DNA of 64,000 bases from Burkholderiaceae bacterium (lineage in GTDB: Bacteria > Pseudomonadota > Gammaproteobacteria > Burkholderiales > Burkholderiaceae_C). The stretch covers positions 248,001 through 312,000 of the forward strand of contig JAEUOU010000029.1 in NCBI GenBank assembly GCA_016790575.1. Direction: 5' to 3'. Of the stretch, positions 8,196 through 16,856 are shown in pieces. The translations under genes were made by a program, and so were the position numbers. Numbering within the stretch: position 1 is the first letter of the stretch; each line of letters opens with the position of its first letter. The notes under the pieces were generated by a model. It was not told the origin of the DNA. It saw only the letters and a program-made list of their open reading frames with translations, and searched no databases.

Positions 8196-9452
8196 TTGGC
8201 AAAAACGCGCTCCGTTGCTCTGGTTGGGCTGCCTGCCGCTGATCGAACACTTCTGCAAGCCCTGATAGCACTGGGCTCCGGGGGTGGGCACGGGTATGGG
8301 ATCGCCTTGAGCGAGTCGCTCGCTGACATCCTGATCGTTGACCCACTGGGGATGGTGTCGCCCGAATCGATTCGAACGATGGCCAACGGGCGGGGCGTCG
8401 TCCTCATCGGCAAAGATTTGCCTGGAACCGGTTGGCCTGTTGTACCGCGCCCCGTGCGTTTGCCCTCTCTGCTGGAGGCCCTGCGCGCCCAGGATACCGT
8501 TCGGCAAGCGACCGCGCCGCCCGATAAGGATGCGAGTAAAGAATCGGCCAGAGCGTCGTTGTTCGATGAGTGGGATGACCCCGCCCAGCAGGCCACCGGG
8601 TTTGCCGCGACCCGACCGTTTTCCCCCTCCGAGTTTCTGCAACCCGTTGTACAGGCAACATCGCCACCGGCGTTCGATCCGCAGGCGACCGTGCCGATGT
8701 CGCGGGAAGAATTGCAGTCGCTCGCTGGCGGCCCCTCACCACAGGCCCGCAAGCCTGCGCAGGGTCCGGTGTATGCGACGCTGGATGTCTCATCGCCGAA
8801 CGCCGGCAATCCGATGGAAGCAACGCTTCCGATGCGGCGGGTCGTCGATACCGAGTCGGTGATCCAGGAACCGGCGCGACCCCTCGTCGGTGCGGCGACT
8901 GCGGCGCCTGGCCCGCAGGCGCCTGAACGCGCCCCTGCCGATTCTCACCCGACGTTTTTCTCGTCCGTCTCATCTTCTGGACCGGAAGCGGAGGTGCCCT
9001 CTGCTGGCTCCGATGCACCCGAAACCGTGCCGGTTCAGGAGACGTTGCCCGGTGTTGATGAATCCGTGGTCCGGGTTCTCCTGATCTGTGACAAGAAGGC
9101 CGATTGGGCGCCGATGCGAAAGGCATTGCGGGATCGGGGATGCGAACTGGACCTGGTTGCCGAGCACTCCCTCGCCCGCAAGTTTCTGATCGAACGAACC
9201 TACCGTGCGGTCATCCTTGATCGCCTTTACCTGGGTGACGACACGTTTGGTATCTGTACCGGCGTGCGTCACGCGCAGGCATCATCGTCCAGAATTCCCG
9301 GACGGATCATCATTTTGTCGCCACCGGCGGGCTGGATCGACCGGATTCGCGCCCGATTCGCCGGCTGTGACGCCTGGCTGGCGGTGCCGCTGCGCAAACA
9401 CGAACTGATGGAAACCTTGGGTTTGCCTGCCCGATCCGGTCAGGAAGCGTAG
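8196..9452 (+). CDS. Uncharacterised protein with two receiver-like domains and a long disordered linker
   Basis: 418 residues from a TTG start, with GGGAGTAGGG upstream as ribosome binding site and an in-frame stop at 8187. The C-terminal 125 residues (from VRVLLICDKKADWAPMRKAL) look like a CheY-type receiver fold: a hydrophobic strand with an Asp, then YRAVILDRLYLGDDTFG at the phospho-acceptor position and a final PLRKHELMETL. The N-terminal 95 residues (VALVGLPAADRTLLQALI, ADILIVDPLGMV, VVLIGKDLPG) may be a second, degenerate receiver. The middle (about 100-285) is rich in Pro, Ala, Ser and acidic residues and probably disordered. There is no output domain and no neighbouring kinase, so the function is unknown. 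Confidence 0.72.
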   Translation: MAKTRSVALVGLPAADRTLLQALIALGSGGGHGYGIALSESLADILIVDPLGMVSPESIRTMANGRGVVLIGKDLPGTGWPVVPRPVRLPSLLEALRAQDTVRQATAPPDKDASKESARASLFDEWDDPAQQATGFAATRPFSPSEFLQPVVQATSPPAFDPQATVPMSREELQSLAGGPSPQARKPAQGPVYATLDVSSPNAGNPMEATLPMRRVVDTESVIQEPARPLVGAATAAPGPQAPERAPADSHPTFFSSVSSSGPEAEVPSAGSDAPETVPVQETLPGVDESVVRVLLICDKKADWAPMRKALRDRGCELDLVAEHSLARKFLIERTYRAVILDRLYLGDDTFGICTGVRHAQASSSRIPGRIIILSPPAGWIDRIRARFAGCDAWLAVPLRKHELMETLGLPARSGQEA

Positions 9453-9534
9453 AGGCTGTTCGCTGTGAATTTGCGCCGTGTCGGCGCACAACCCGGGTAC
9501 GGCGGATCAAGCCGCAAAGCGCAAGCGATCCGGA

Positions 9535-10839
9535 TCAGTGCGAATGGTCGTGCCGCGCGTGTTCCAGGAGACGTTCGACATCGGCCCGATGGTGGATCAG
9601 GTTGTTCCGGTGCCAGCGCTGGATCAGCCACATGAATCCCGCGACGATCAGGCCGAAACCGGTAATGGCGCCGAAGGCGGACAGCCCCATACCCGTAGAA
9701 AAGGCGTACAAAGCGCCCAGTCCGAGAATGCAGGCTTGTTCATTGAAGTTCTGAACCGCGATCGAACGGCCCGCACCCATCAGGTTGTGGCCCCGGTGCT
9801 GCAGCAGTGCATTCATCGGCACCACCAGAAAGCCGCCTAGCCCCCCCAGAAGGATGAGGAAAGGCGCTGCGACCCAGACGTTGTCGATGAAGTTAAGAAC
9901 AATGACCAGTAGACCCATGCCGATTCCGAGTGGAATGACACGGGTCGCCTGATCCAGTTTCATCCGTACCGACGCAACGACCGCGCCGACCGCTGTTCCG
10001 ATTGCCACGACCCCGACAAGGCTGGACGCCTGGGTCACGCTGTAACCCAAAGCGGCAGCTGCCCAGGCAAGCACGATGTAGCGCAGATTGCCGGATACGC
10101 CCCAGAAGAGGGTGGTCGTCGCCAGCGAGATCTGCCCCAACCGGTCGCGCCACAGCCGTGTATTGCAGGTCCAGAAATCGGGCAGCAAGGCGATCAGGTT
10201 GGCGCCCAGGCTCCGCGAAGGGTCGGCCCGCATGGGCCGCATCGGGACCCCGGTCAGCGGAATGCGGGTGTTGAACCAGGCCGCCAGCGCGTAGACCGTG
10301 ATCAGGAGGGCAATGGCCGCTTCGGGAGCGGTGTCGATTCCCGTCTCGAAGCCTGGAATGTCAATCGCCAGCAGATGTGAGGCGACGGCAGGACCGACCA
10401 GTTGTCCGCCCAGCAGTACGCCCAAGATGATGGAGGCGATGGTCAGGCCCTCGATCCAGCCATTGGCCTTGACCAACTGGGACGGAGGCAGCAACTCGGT
10501 CAGGATGCCGTACTTCGCCGGCGAATAGGCCGCTGCACCCAAGCCGACAATCGCATAGGCAGCCAGTGGATGGCTGCCGAACAACATCATCAGGCAGCCG
10601 ACGACCTTGATCGAGTTGCTGACCAACATCACATCGCCCTTCGGACGCGAGTCCGCGAAGGCACCTACATACGGAGCAAGGGCGACGTAGAACAGCGCGA
10701 ACATCGGAACCAGCGCGGCCTGTTGCCATTCCGGCGCGCCCTCCGTCCGCAACAGCTGCACGGCGCAGACAAACAGGGCATTGTCGGCCAGCGAGCTGAA
10801 AAACTGCGCTGACATGATGGTGTAGAAGCCACGTTTCAT
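9535..10839 (-). CDS. lplT: Lysophospholipid transporter LplT (MFS)
   Basis: 434 residues and about 12 hydrophobic segments. The start MKRGFYTIMSAQFFSSLADNAL is characteristic of LplT, which flips lysophosphatidylethanolamine and lysophosphatidylglycerol across the inner membrane for re-acylation. The motif YSPAKYGILTELLPPSQLVKANGW is also a family signature. The C-terminus is His-rich (HARHDHSH). In E. coli lplT is linked to aas; here it is divergent from the alanine racemase gene, an arrangement I recall from several Burkholderiales. Confidence 0.92.
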   Translation of the reverse strand: MKRGFYTIMSAQFFSSLADNALFVCAVQLLRTEGAPEWQQAALVPMFALFYVALAPYVGAFADSRPKGDVMLVSNSIKVVGCLMMLFGSHPLAAYAIVGLGAAAYSPAKYGILTELLPPSQLVKANGWIEGLTIASIILGVLLGGQLVGPAVASHLLAIDIPGFETGIDTAPEAAIALLITVYALAAWFNTRIPLTGVPMRPMRADPSRSLGANLIALLPDFWTCNTRLWRDRLGQISLATTTLFWGVSGNLRYIVLAWAAAALGYSVTQASSLVGVVAIGTAVGAVVASVRMKLDQATRVIPLGIGMGLLVIVLNFIDNVWVAAPFLILLGGLGGFLVVPMNALLQHRGHNLMGAGRSIAVQNFNEQACILGLGALYAFSTGMGLSAFGAITGFGLIVAGFMWLIQRWHRNNLIHHRADVERLLEHARHDHSH

Positions 10840-10979
10840 GAGTGAATCCGGGCCTCTTCGGGGAAGGCTCCGCTTGTTCTGTAAAGGCGATGTCTCCGAC
10901 GGATCGGGGTTTATAGCATGGCCCCGGCAATCGACCGAAGTGCCACAATCTCGAACCTTGACAGCTCGGTTGCCAGATC

Positions 10980-12098
10980 ATGCCCCGTCCGATCGCCGCA
11001 CGAATTCACCCCCGCGCCCTGCGCGACAACCTGACAGCCCTGCGCCATGCTGCGGCCGACGCCAGAGTCTGGGCCGTGGTCAAGGCGAACGGCTATGGGC
11101 ACGGAATTGAAAACGTTTTCGACGGCCTGCGTGGGGCCGACGGTTTTGCGCTGCTGGATCTGTCCGAAGCCGAGAGGGTTCGTGCGCTTGGTTGGCGCGG
11201 CCCGGTCCTGCTGCTCGAAGGCGTATTCGAGGCAAGAGACCTGGAGTTGTGTTCACGACTGAATCTCTGGCACACGGTTCACAGCGAATCCCAGATCGAC
11301 ATGCTGGCCTTGCACAAGACCCATCAACCACATCGGGTATTCCTCAAGTTGAACAGTGGCATGAACCGGCTCGGGTTTTCGCCGCAGGCCTACCGCTCTG
11401 CGTGGACCCGGCTTTCGGCGTTGTCGCAGGTGGATGAAATCACCTTGATGACCCATTTTGCCGATGCGGATGGCCCGTCGGGTGTCACGGATCAATGGGC
11501 TGTCTTTCAGTCCGTCACCCGGGATCTTCCGGGGGAGCGTTCCGTCTGCAACAGTGCCGCGACTTTGCGTCACAGCGGGATTCCCGGCCTCCTCGGCGAC
11601 TGGGTCCGCCCGGGGATTGCGGTTTATGGAAGCTCTCCCGATTTTCCCGAGCACGATATCGCGCATTGGAACCTGGCGCCGGCCATGACCCTGACGGCCC
11701 GCGTCATTGCGGTGCAGTCGATCAGTCCGGGTGAATCGGTTGGGTATGGCCGCACCTATGTCGCCGACCGGCCGATGCGGATCGGCGTCGTCGCCTGTGG
11801 GTATGCGGACGGCTATCCCCGCATCGCGCCCACCGGGACACCTGTGCTTGTGGATGGAAGGCGCACTCGCACGATCGGCAGGGTCAGCATGGACATGTTG
11901 ACGGTTGATCTGACCGACTGCCCGGATTCCGGGTTCGACAGCGAAGTCACTTTGTGGGGCAAAGCGGGAAACGGGGCGGTCCTTGCCGTCGACGAAGTGG
12001 CGCGCTTGGCGGGGACGGTCGGCTACGAGTTGCTTTGCGCGCTGGCGCCGCGCGTTCCCGTCGAAGTGGATTCGGAAACCGACGCCCACGGCTGCTAA
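10980..12098 (+). CDS. alr: Alanine racemase
   Basis: 372 residues, normal length. The PLP lysine is Lys35 in WAVVKANGYGHG. The opposite-face catalytic tyrosine lies in SVGYGRTYVADRP. The C-terminal domain has the family's GRVSMDMLTVDLT and GYELLCALAPRVPV. It interconverts L- and D-alanine for peptidoglycan synthesis in the cytoplasm. The stop codon overlaps the stop of the convergent TSUP gene by 4 bp. DadX rather than Alr cannot be excluded, but there is no dadA nearby. Confidence 0.94.
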   Translation: MPRPIAARIHPRALRDNLTALRHAAADARVWAVVKANGYGHGIENVFDGLRGADGFALLDLSEAERVRALGWRGPVLLLEGVFEARDLELCSRLNLWHTVHSESQIDMLALHKTHQPHRVFLKLNSGMNRLGFSPQAYRSAWTRLSALSQVDEITLMTHFADADGPSGVTDQWAVFQSVTRDLPGERSVCNSAATLRHSGIPGLLGDWVRPGIAVYGSSPDFPEHDIAHWNLAPAMTLTARVIAVQSISPGESVGYGRTYVADRPMRIGVVACGYADGYPRIAPTGTPVLVDGRRTRTIGRVSMDMLTVDLTDCPDSGFDSEVTLWGKAGNGAVLAVDEVARLAGTVGYELLCALAPRVPVEVDSETDAHGC

Positions 12099-12856
12099 CC
12101 CCGGAGAAACGCGTCGTAGGCGGTCTTGAGGATGAGCGCGGTCACGACAACGATGAAGACACCCCGCACAAAGCCTGCGCCATGCCGCAGCGCGAGGCGG
12201 GTTCCCAGGAGGCTGCCTGCGATGTTGGCAGCCGCCATGACCAGCGCGAAGTGCCACCAGACGTGTCCTTTCAACGCGAAGAGGGTCAGCGCTGAAAGAT
12301 TGGTGGCCGTATTGACCAGCTTGGCCGATGCCGATGCGTTGAGAAAGTCATAGCCGAGCGCACGGACGAACAGGAACACCAGAAAACTGCCCGTTCCCGG
12401 TCCGAAAAAGCCATCGTAAAACCCGATGACCAGGCCGATCGCACTGGCGACAAAGGCTTCGTCGCGTCCAGTGAACCGGGGCTGATGACTGCGCCCCATC
12501 TCTTTGCGGGCGAGGGTGTAGAGCAAGACCGCCAGCAGGATGAAGGGCAGGAGTCGTCGCAGAAACCCCGGATCGATCTGGGTGACGACCCAGGCACCAG
12601 CCAATGAACCCAGAAAGCCGGCGCCGGCCGCAGGCACGATGGCCTGCCACTGAATCTGGACTCGTCGGCTGTATTGCCAGGTCGCGACAGCGGTTCCCCA
12701 GATGGAGGCACTTTTGTTCGTGCCGAACAAGGTTGCCGGGTGGGTTTGTGGGAACAGTGCGAACAATGCCGGGACCAGGATCAGTCCACCGCCGCCGACA
12801 ATGGAGTCGATCAGGCCGGCAAAGAGCGATGCCAGGGCGACGGCGACAAGTTCCAT
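12095..12856 (-). CDS. TSUP / TauE-SafE family permease
   Basis: 253 residues with 7-8 hydrophobic helices. The family signatures are LFAGLIDSIVGGGGLILVPAL at the N-terminus and FYDGFFGPGTGSFLVFLFVR in the second half. TSUP proteins export or import sulfur-containing or small organic anions (sulfite, taurine breakdown products, sulfolactate); the substrate cannot be told from sequence. The start at 12856 (MELVAVALAS) is the only one consistent with the first helix. The 5' leader (12857-13090) contains a structured region ending in an intrinsic terminator on this strand, suggesting attenuation. No clear Shine-Dalgarno sequence is visible. Confidence 0.87.
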   Translation of the reverse strand: MELVAVALASLFAGLIDSIVGGGGLILVPALFALFPQTHPATLFGTNKSASIWGTAVATWQYSRRVQIQWQAIVPAAGAGFLGSLAGAWVVTQIDPGFLRRLLPFILLAVLLYTLARKEMGRSHQPRFTGRDEAFVASAIGLVIGFYDGFFGPGTGSFLVFLFVRALGYDFLNASASAKLVNTATNLSALTLFALKGHVWWHFALVMAAANIAGSLLGTRLALRHGAGFVRGVFIVVVTALILKTAYDAFLRG

Positions 12857-12919
12857 GGGACAGATTTTCTCAGCAGTGCAGAGTGCGCCGAAAAGGGTGT
12901 GGGGCGTGGAAGGCGGGGC

Positions 12920-12946
12920 AAAAAAAACGCCGCAACAGGTGCGGCG
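12920..12946 (-). terminator. Intrinsic terminator inside the 5' leader of the TSUP gene
   Basis: On the minus strand, CGCCGC (12946-12941), the loop ACCTGTT and GCGGCG (12933-12928) are followed by eight T residues (12927-12920). It lies 63 bp upstream of the TSUP start codon, and no minus-strand protein gene ends before it. It is therefore either the end of a small RNA or an attenuator for the downstream gene. Confidence 0.8.
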
Positions 12947-13070
12947 CCAAAGCATCTTGGTTGGATGTCGATCGGGATAATTCTGGGTCTGGTGTCTCCT
13001 CGGCCCCTGTGATGTACCGCCGCCTTCGGGTCGGCCGGTCAGCGGCGCAACTGTAACGGGCAGCACCAAA
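12947..13070 (-). ncRNA. Candidate structured leader RNA / riboswitch-like element upstream of TSUP permease
   Basis: On the minus strand three nested stems can be drawn. The outer stem is TGGTG (13068-13064) with CACCA (12994-12990). The middle is GCCC (13061-13058) with GGGC (13006-13003). The inner is CGCCGC (13047-13042) with GCGGCG (13023-13018). Between the middle and inner stems is an internal loop of about ten bases on each side. The inner-stem strands are also complementary to the strands of the terminator at 12920-12946, so the two structures can exclude each other. I do not recognise a known riboswitch class. Existence and ligand are inference. Confidence 0.45.
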
Positions 13071-13078
13071 GCTGTGCA
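13062..13078. promoter_or_regulatory. Candidate NtrC site upstream of the second ammonium transporter
   Basis: AGCACCAAAGCTGTGCA matches TGCACCA-N3-TGGTGCA at 11 of 14 defined positions. It lies about 105 bp upstream of the sigma-54 promoter at 13167, the same spacing as at the torF-glnK-amtB operon. Confidence 0.5.
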
Positions 13079-13166
13079 TTCGGGTTATCCCGCGCGAAAC
13101 CGGTACGAAATCGTTCCGCGTGTGCACCGTCGTGATCGGCACGCACGCGAAAAGCGGTTCTGTTGC

Positions 13167-13183
13167 CTGGCATGGCGCTTGCG
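13167..13183 (+). promoter_or_regulatory. Sigma-54 (RpoN) promoter of the second ammonium transporter gene
   Basis: CTGGCATGGCGCTTGCG fits YTGGCACG-N4-TTGCW with exactly 10 bases between GG (13169-13170) and GC (13181-13182), and the -12 TTGC is intact. The transcript would begin near 13194, about 23 bp before the ATG at 13217. Confidence 0.8.
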
Positions 13184-13216
13184 TGGTTGTGGTCAGTCAG
13201 GCCCTGGAGCATGCAC

Positions 13217-14620
13217 ATGACCATTCGACAATATGCAGTGGCAGCGGCCTTGCTGGTCGCGTTCATCGCGCCGGTGGCAGCGCAAAGCCCGGAGAGTCTC
13301 CCCGGAGCCGCTTCGACGATCACCTTGTCGACGGCGCAGGCGACAGCGCAGGCCGCCCTGGCAACGGTATCCATGACGACATCCCACTTTCCGGCCTTGC
13401 AATCGGCTGCCGCATTGAGTTCCGCCGATACCGCCTGGCTGATGGTTTCGACCATCCTGGTCCTGCTCATGAGCCTGCCGGGGATTGCCTTGTTCTACGG
13501 TGGCATGGTTCGTCGCAAAAACATGCTCAACACCATGGCGAGTGTGGTCGGAATCGTTGCCCTGGTCAGTCTGCTGTGGTTTGTGGCGGCCTACAGCCTG
13601 GCGTTCACTCCCGGTTCGGCCTGGATCGGTGGTCTGGACCGCTGGGGTTTTGCCGGCATGCAACTTGTGGGAGAAGTGGTCTCCGTCAGCCCCCTGGCGC
13701 CGAAAGTGCCAGAGAGCGTGTATGCGATGTTCCAGCTGTCGTTTGCCGTGATTACGGCAGCGCTTGTCGTTGGCGCGGTGGTGGAGCGCATGCGGTTTTC
13801 CGCCTTGTTGTGGTTTATCACGCCCTGGTGTCTGCTGGTATATGCGCCCATCGCACACTGGGTCTGGGAGCCCGGGGGCTGGTTGGCGCGCTTGGGTGTG
13901 CTTGATTTCGCCGGAGGTGCCGTTGTTCATGTCAATGCGGGAGTTGCTGCGCTGGTGTGTGCTTACGCCCTGGGCCGCCGGCAGGGGTACGGACGCGAGC
14001 CCTTTGAGCCGGTGAATCTCGGTCTGACCATGACGGGCGCCGCGCTGCTTTGGATGGGATGGTTTGGGTTCAATGCGGGCTCCGCTTTGGCCGCGGACTC
14101 CAAAGCCGGCCTGGCGATGTTGGTCACTCATCTGGCCGCCTGTGCAGGCGCGCTCGCATGGATGGCGGTGGAGTGGGTGGTTCGCCGTCGGCCGTCGCTT
14201 TTGGGGCTGTGCTCCGGTGTCGTTGCGGGGCTTGTCGCCATCACGCCAGCCGCCGGATACGTCACTCCGAAGTCCGCCATCCTGATCGGGGTCGTTGCCG
14301 GGGTCGCGTGTTATTGGGGCGCGACCGGACTGAAGCGTCTGCTGATGGCTGATGATGCCCTTGATGTCTTTGGCGTCCATGCCGTAGGCGGCATGGTCGG
14401 TGCGCTGATGACCGGGCTGCTGGCTGATCCCGCCATCGCGGGCGTGCGCGGGGATGTCTGGGTGCAGGCCATTGGTGTGCTGGCGGTTGGTGTTTACAGC
14501 GCGGTCATGACCGGCCTTCTGCTCGGCTTCAGCCACATGATGGTTGGCCTTCGTGTCGACGAACAGTCTGAGCAGACCGGCCTGGACATTGCCCAGCACC
14601 GCGAACGAGTGGGGCCATAG
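13217..14620 (+). CDS. amtB2: Ammonium transporter (Amt family), second copy
   Basis: 467 residues. A signal peptide (MTIRQYAVAAALLVAFIAPVAAQ) and a short Ser/Thr/Ala spacer precede the Amt core (SADTAWLMVSTILVLL). The pore motifs are FAGGAVVHVNAG and VFGVHAVGGMVGALMTG. Start 13217 is preferred over 13211 because GGAG at 13206-13209 has the right spacing; an earlier ATG at 13163 lies on or before the promoter. Unlike the copy at 3220 it lacks the Ala/Pro-rich region and has no PII gene beside it. Its own sigma-54 promoter suggests independent nitrogen control. Whether it transports or senses ammonium cannot be decided here. Confidence 0.9.
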   Translation: MTIRQYAVAAALLVAFIAPVAAQSPESLPGAASTITLSTAQATAQAALATVSMTTSHFPALQSAAALSSADTAWLMVSTILVLLMSLPGIALFYGGMVRRKNMLNTMASVVGIVALVSLLWFVAAYSLAFTPGSAWIGGLDRWGFAGMQLVGEVVSVSPLAPKVPESVYAMFQLSFAVITAALVVGAVVERMRFSALLWFITPWCLLVYAPIAHWVWEPGGWLARLGVLDFAGGAVVHVNAGVAALVCAYALGRRQGYGREPFEPVNLGLTMTGAALLWMGWFGFNAGSALAADSKAGLAMLVTHLAACAGALAWMAVEWVVRRRPSLLGLCSGVVAGLVAITPAAGYVTPKSAILIGVVAGVACYWGATGLKRLLMADDALDVFGVHAVGGMVGALMTGLLADPAIAGVRGDVWVQAIGVLAVGVYSAVMTGLLLGFSHMMVGLRVDEQSEQTGLDIAQHRERVGP

Positions 14621-14670
14621 TGTGGGCGGCCTGATCTGAACGACCAACAGCAGCAAGAACGGAGCCCGTG

Positions 14671-14994
14671 GTGTCACCTTCGGAACGTTTTGCCATTGCG
14701 GCGCATTTGCATGTCTTGCTGCGTCGAAAGACCGGTCGGGTGACGGACACCGAATGGATGGCAGTCAACAAAGAGTATGCCGCGGAAATTGCCCGCTTCT
14801 GCCGGATCAATGCTGCGGACGGCACAGCCCCGGAGCTGGCGTCCTGGGCGGACAAACTGGAAGCCTGCCACGCGCCAGGACCCGGGCGAGGCGCAACCGC
14901 CGCGTCGCCGCCGGCTTCTCTCCCGCCGACCGCCGCTTCCGAGCTATCGCCAACGGCGCCGCCGCAAAGCCGCTATATCGGCGGATTGCGCTAG
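14671..14994 (+). CDS. Small conserved-looking hypothetical protein
   Basis: 107 residues from a GTG start with GGAG six bases upstream; GTG at 14668 is an alternative. The N-terminal 70 residues (SPSERFAIAAHLHVLLRRKTGRVTDTEWMAVNKEYAAEIARFCR) look helical and folded. The C-terminal 35 are Pro/Ala/Ser-rich, ending in SRYIGGLR. No domain is recognised. It lies 50 bp after the second ammonium transporter gene in the same direction, so it may be co-transcribed. Function unknown. Confidence 0.6.
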   Translation: MSPSERFAIAAHLHVLLRRKTGRVTDTEWMAVNKEYAAEIARFCRINAADGTAPELASWADKLEACHAPGPGRGATAASPPASLPPTAASELSPTAPPQSRYIGGLR

Positions 14995-15013
14995 GCGTGA
15001 CACGGCCGCAGCT

Positions 15014-16726
15014 TCAGCCTCCGCCGGCCATGATCCAGCGCGCGGCTTTTTCGGCAATCATCAGCGTAGGGCTGTTCGTGTTGCCACTGGTGATGGTGGG
15101 CATCACGCCCGCGTCCACCACCCGCAGGCCGTCGATGCCGCGCACGCGCAGGCGGCTGTCGACCACGGCCATGGGGTCGTCGTCGCGGCCCATCCGGGTG
15201 GTGCCGACCGGGTGGAAGATGGTGCTGGCGATGTCGCCGGCCAGTCGCGCCAGTTCGTCGTCGCTCTGGTACTGCGGCCCGGGGCGGAATTCCTCCGGCT
15301 GGAACGGTGCCAGCGCCGGTTGCGCCACGATCCGGCGGGTGACCCGCAGGCTGTCGGCGGCCACCTTGCGGTCCTCGTCGGTGGACAGGTAGTTGGGCGC
15401 AATGGCCGGCGCGTCCTCGAAGCGCGGACTGCGGATGGCGACCGTGCCGCGGCTGGTCGGGTTGAGGTTGCAGACGCTGGCGGTGAACGCCGGAAAGGTG
15501 TGCAGCGGCTCACCGAACGCGTCCAGCGACAGCGGCTGCACGTGGTACTCGATGTTCGGATGCGGCTGCGACGGGTCGCTGCGGGTGAAGGCCCCCAGCT
15601 GGCTCGGGGCCATGCTCATGGGGCCGCTTTGCTTGAGCGCATATTCCAGCCCGATCCGGGCCTTGCCCCAGAACGAGTTCGCCAGGGTGTTGAGGGTCTG
15701 CACACCCTTGACCTTGAACACCGCGCGGATCTGAAGATGGTCCTGCAGGTTGGCGCCGACCCCGGGCAGGTCGTGGGTGACACCGATGCCATGCTGCTGC
15801 AGCAGTGCGCCTGGCCCGATGCCGGACAGTTGCAGGATCTGCGGCGAGCCGATGCTGCCGGCCGACAGGACCACCTCCCTGGCTGCGGTGATCTTCACCA
15901 TCTGTTTGCCGTCCCAGACCTGCACGCCGGTGCAGCGCTGGCGGCCGTCGGGCTGGGTTTCGATGACCAGTTTCTCGACCTGGGCCGACGTCCAGAGCTC
16001 GAAATTGGGCCGGCCATAGCAGGTGGGCCGCAGGAACGCCTTGGCGGTGTTCCAGCGCCAGCCGGCTTTCTGGTTGACTTCGAAGTAGCCCACACCTTCG
16101 TTGTCGCCGGTGTTGAAGTCGTCGGTGGCGGCGATGCCGGCCTGCTGCGCCGCCTGCGCGAACGCGTCCAGCACATCCCAGCGCAGGCGCTGCTTGTCGA
16201 TGCGCCACTCCCCACCCGCCTTGTGGTGGCGCAGCACGGTGCGCCACAGCTCTTCGGGCGCGCCGTCCGCGGTGTCCAGCAGCTCTGACGGGGTGCCGCG
16301 GGCGCCGTGTGCGGCATTGGCCCCTTTGTAGTGGTCTTCATGCAGGCGAAAGTACGGCAGCGCGTTCTGCCAGGTCCAGCTGTCGTCGCCGGTCAGCTGG
16401 GCCCACCGGTCGTAGTCGCGGGCCTGGCCGCGCATGTAGATCATGCCGTTGATGCTGCTGCAGCCGCCGAGGGTCTTGCCGCGCGGGTAGCGCAGGGTGC
16501 GGCCGTTCAGGCCTGCGGCCGGCTCGGTCTGGTAGAGCCAGTCGGTGCGCGGGTTGCCGATGCAGTGCAGGTACCCGACGGGAATGTGGATCCAGTGGTA
16601 GTCGTCCTTGCGGCCGGCCTCGATCAGCAGCACGCGCCGGCCAGCGTCGGCCGAGAGGCGGTTGGCCAGCAGGCAGCCGGCGGTGCCGGCGCCGATGATG
16701 ATGGTGTCGAAGCGGGGTGCGCTCAT
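15014..16726 (-). CDS. GMC-family FAD oxidoreductase (choline dehydrogenase-like)
   Basis: 570 residues. The N-terminal Rossmann motif DTIIIGAGTAGCLLANRLS, the GMC signature 1 region (RYPRGKTLGGCSSINGMIYMRGQ), signature 2 (VVLSAGSIGSPQILQLSGIG) and the catalytic histidine region FHPVGTTRMG with the final GNTNSPTLMIAEKAARWIM are all present. Such enzymes oxidise primary or secondary alcohols; choline, polyethylene glycol and long-chain alcohols are known substrates, and no betaine aldehyde dehydrogenase sits nearby to point to choline. It is divergent from ahpC across a 207-bp intergenic region. Confidence 0.9.
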   Translation of the reverse strand: MSAPRFDTIIIGAGTAGCLLANRLSADAGRRVLLIEAGRKDDYHWIHIPVGYLHCIGNPRTDWLYQTEPAAGLNGRTLRYPRGKTLGGCSSINGMIYMRGQARDYDRWAQLTGDDSWTWQNALPYFRLHEDHYKGANAAHGARGTPSELLDTADGAPEELWRTVLRHHKAGGEWRIDKQRLRWDVLDAFAQAAQQAGIAATDDFNTGDNEGVGYFEVNQKAGWRWNTAKAFLRPTCYGRPNFELWTSAQVEKLVIETQPDGRQRCTGVQVWDGKQMVKITAAREVVLSAGSIGSPQILQLSGIGPGALLQQHGIGVTHDLPGVGANLQDHLQIRAVFKVKGVQTLNTLANSFWGKARIGLEYALKQSGPMSMAPSQLGAFTRSDPSQPHPNIEYHVQPLSLDAFGEPLHTFPAFTASVCNLNPTSRGTVAIRSPRFEDAPAIAPNYLSTDEDRKVAADSLRVTRRIVAQPALAPFQPEEFRPGPQYQSDDELARLAGDIASTIFHPVGTTRMGRDDDPMAVVDSRLRVRGIDGLRVVDAGVMPTITSGNTNSPTLMIAEKAARWIMAGGG

Positions 16727-16856
16727 GGCAATGTCTTCTGATGCGACGAGATCGCGAGCTTAGCGCGACCGATGCACGGCGGGCGTAACGGCAATTTGCT
16801 GCAATGCAATATAGAACGCCTATCAATAGCTTAGAAAAAACTGAATTCATTAATCG

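Noticed and set aside
12947-13070. Cobalamin, glycine or TPP riboswitch upstream of the TSUP gene.
   Set aside because: Some short words look similar (CTGCCC, GAGGAGAC) but the size, order and conserved cores of these classes are absent.
14777-16288. A 503-residue open frame on the plus strand.
   Set aside because: It is antisense to the GMC oxidoreductase gene, whose motifs are complete; the frame is open only because of high GC content.
16811-16829. A full second OxyR site in ATAG-N7-CTAT spacing.
   Set aside because: The spacing is N5 rather than N7, so only the downstream site is called as a feature.
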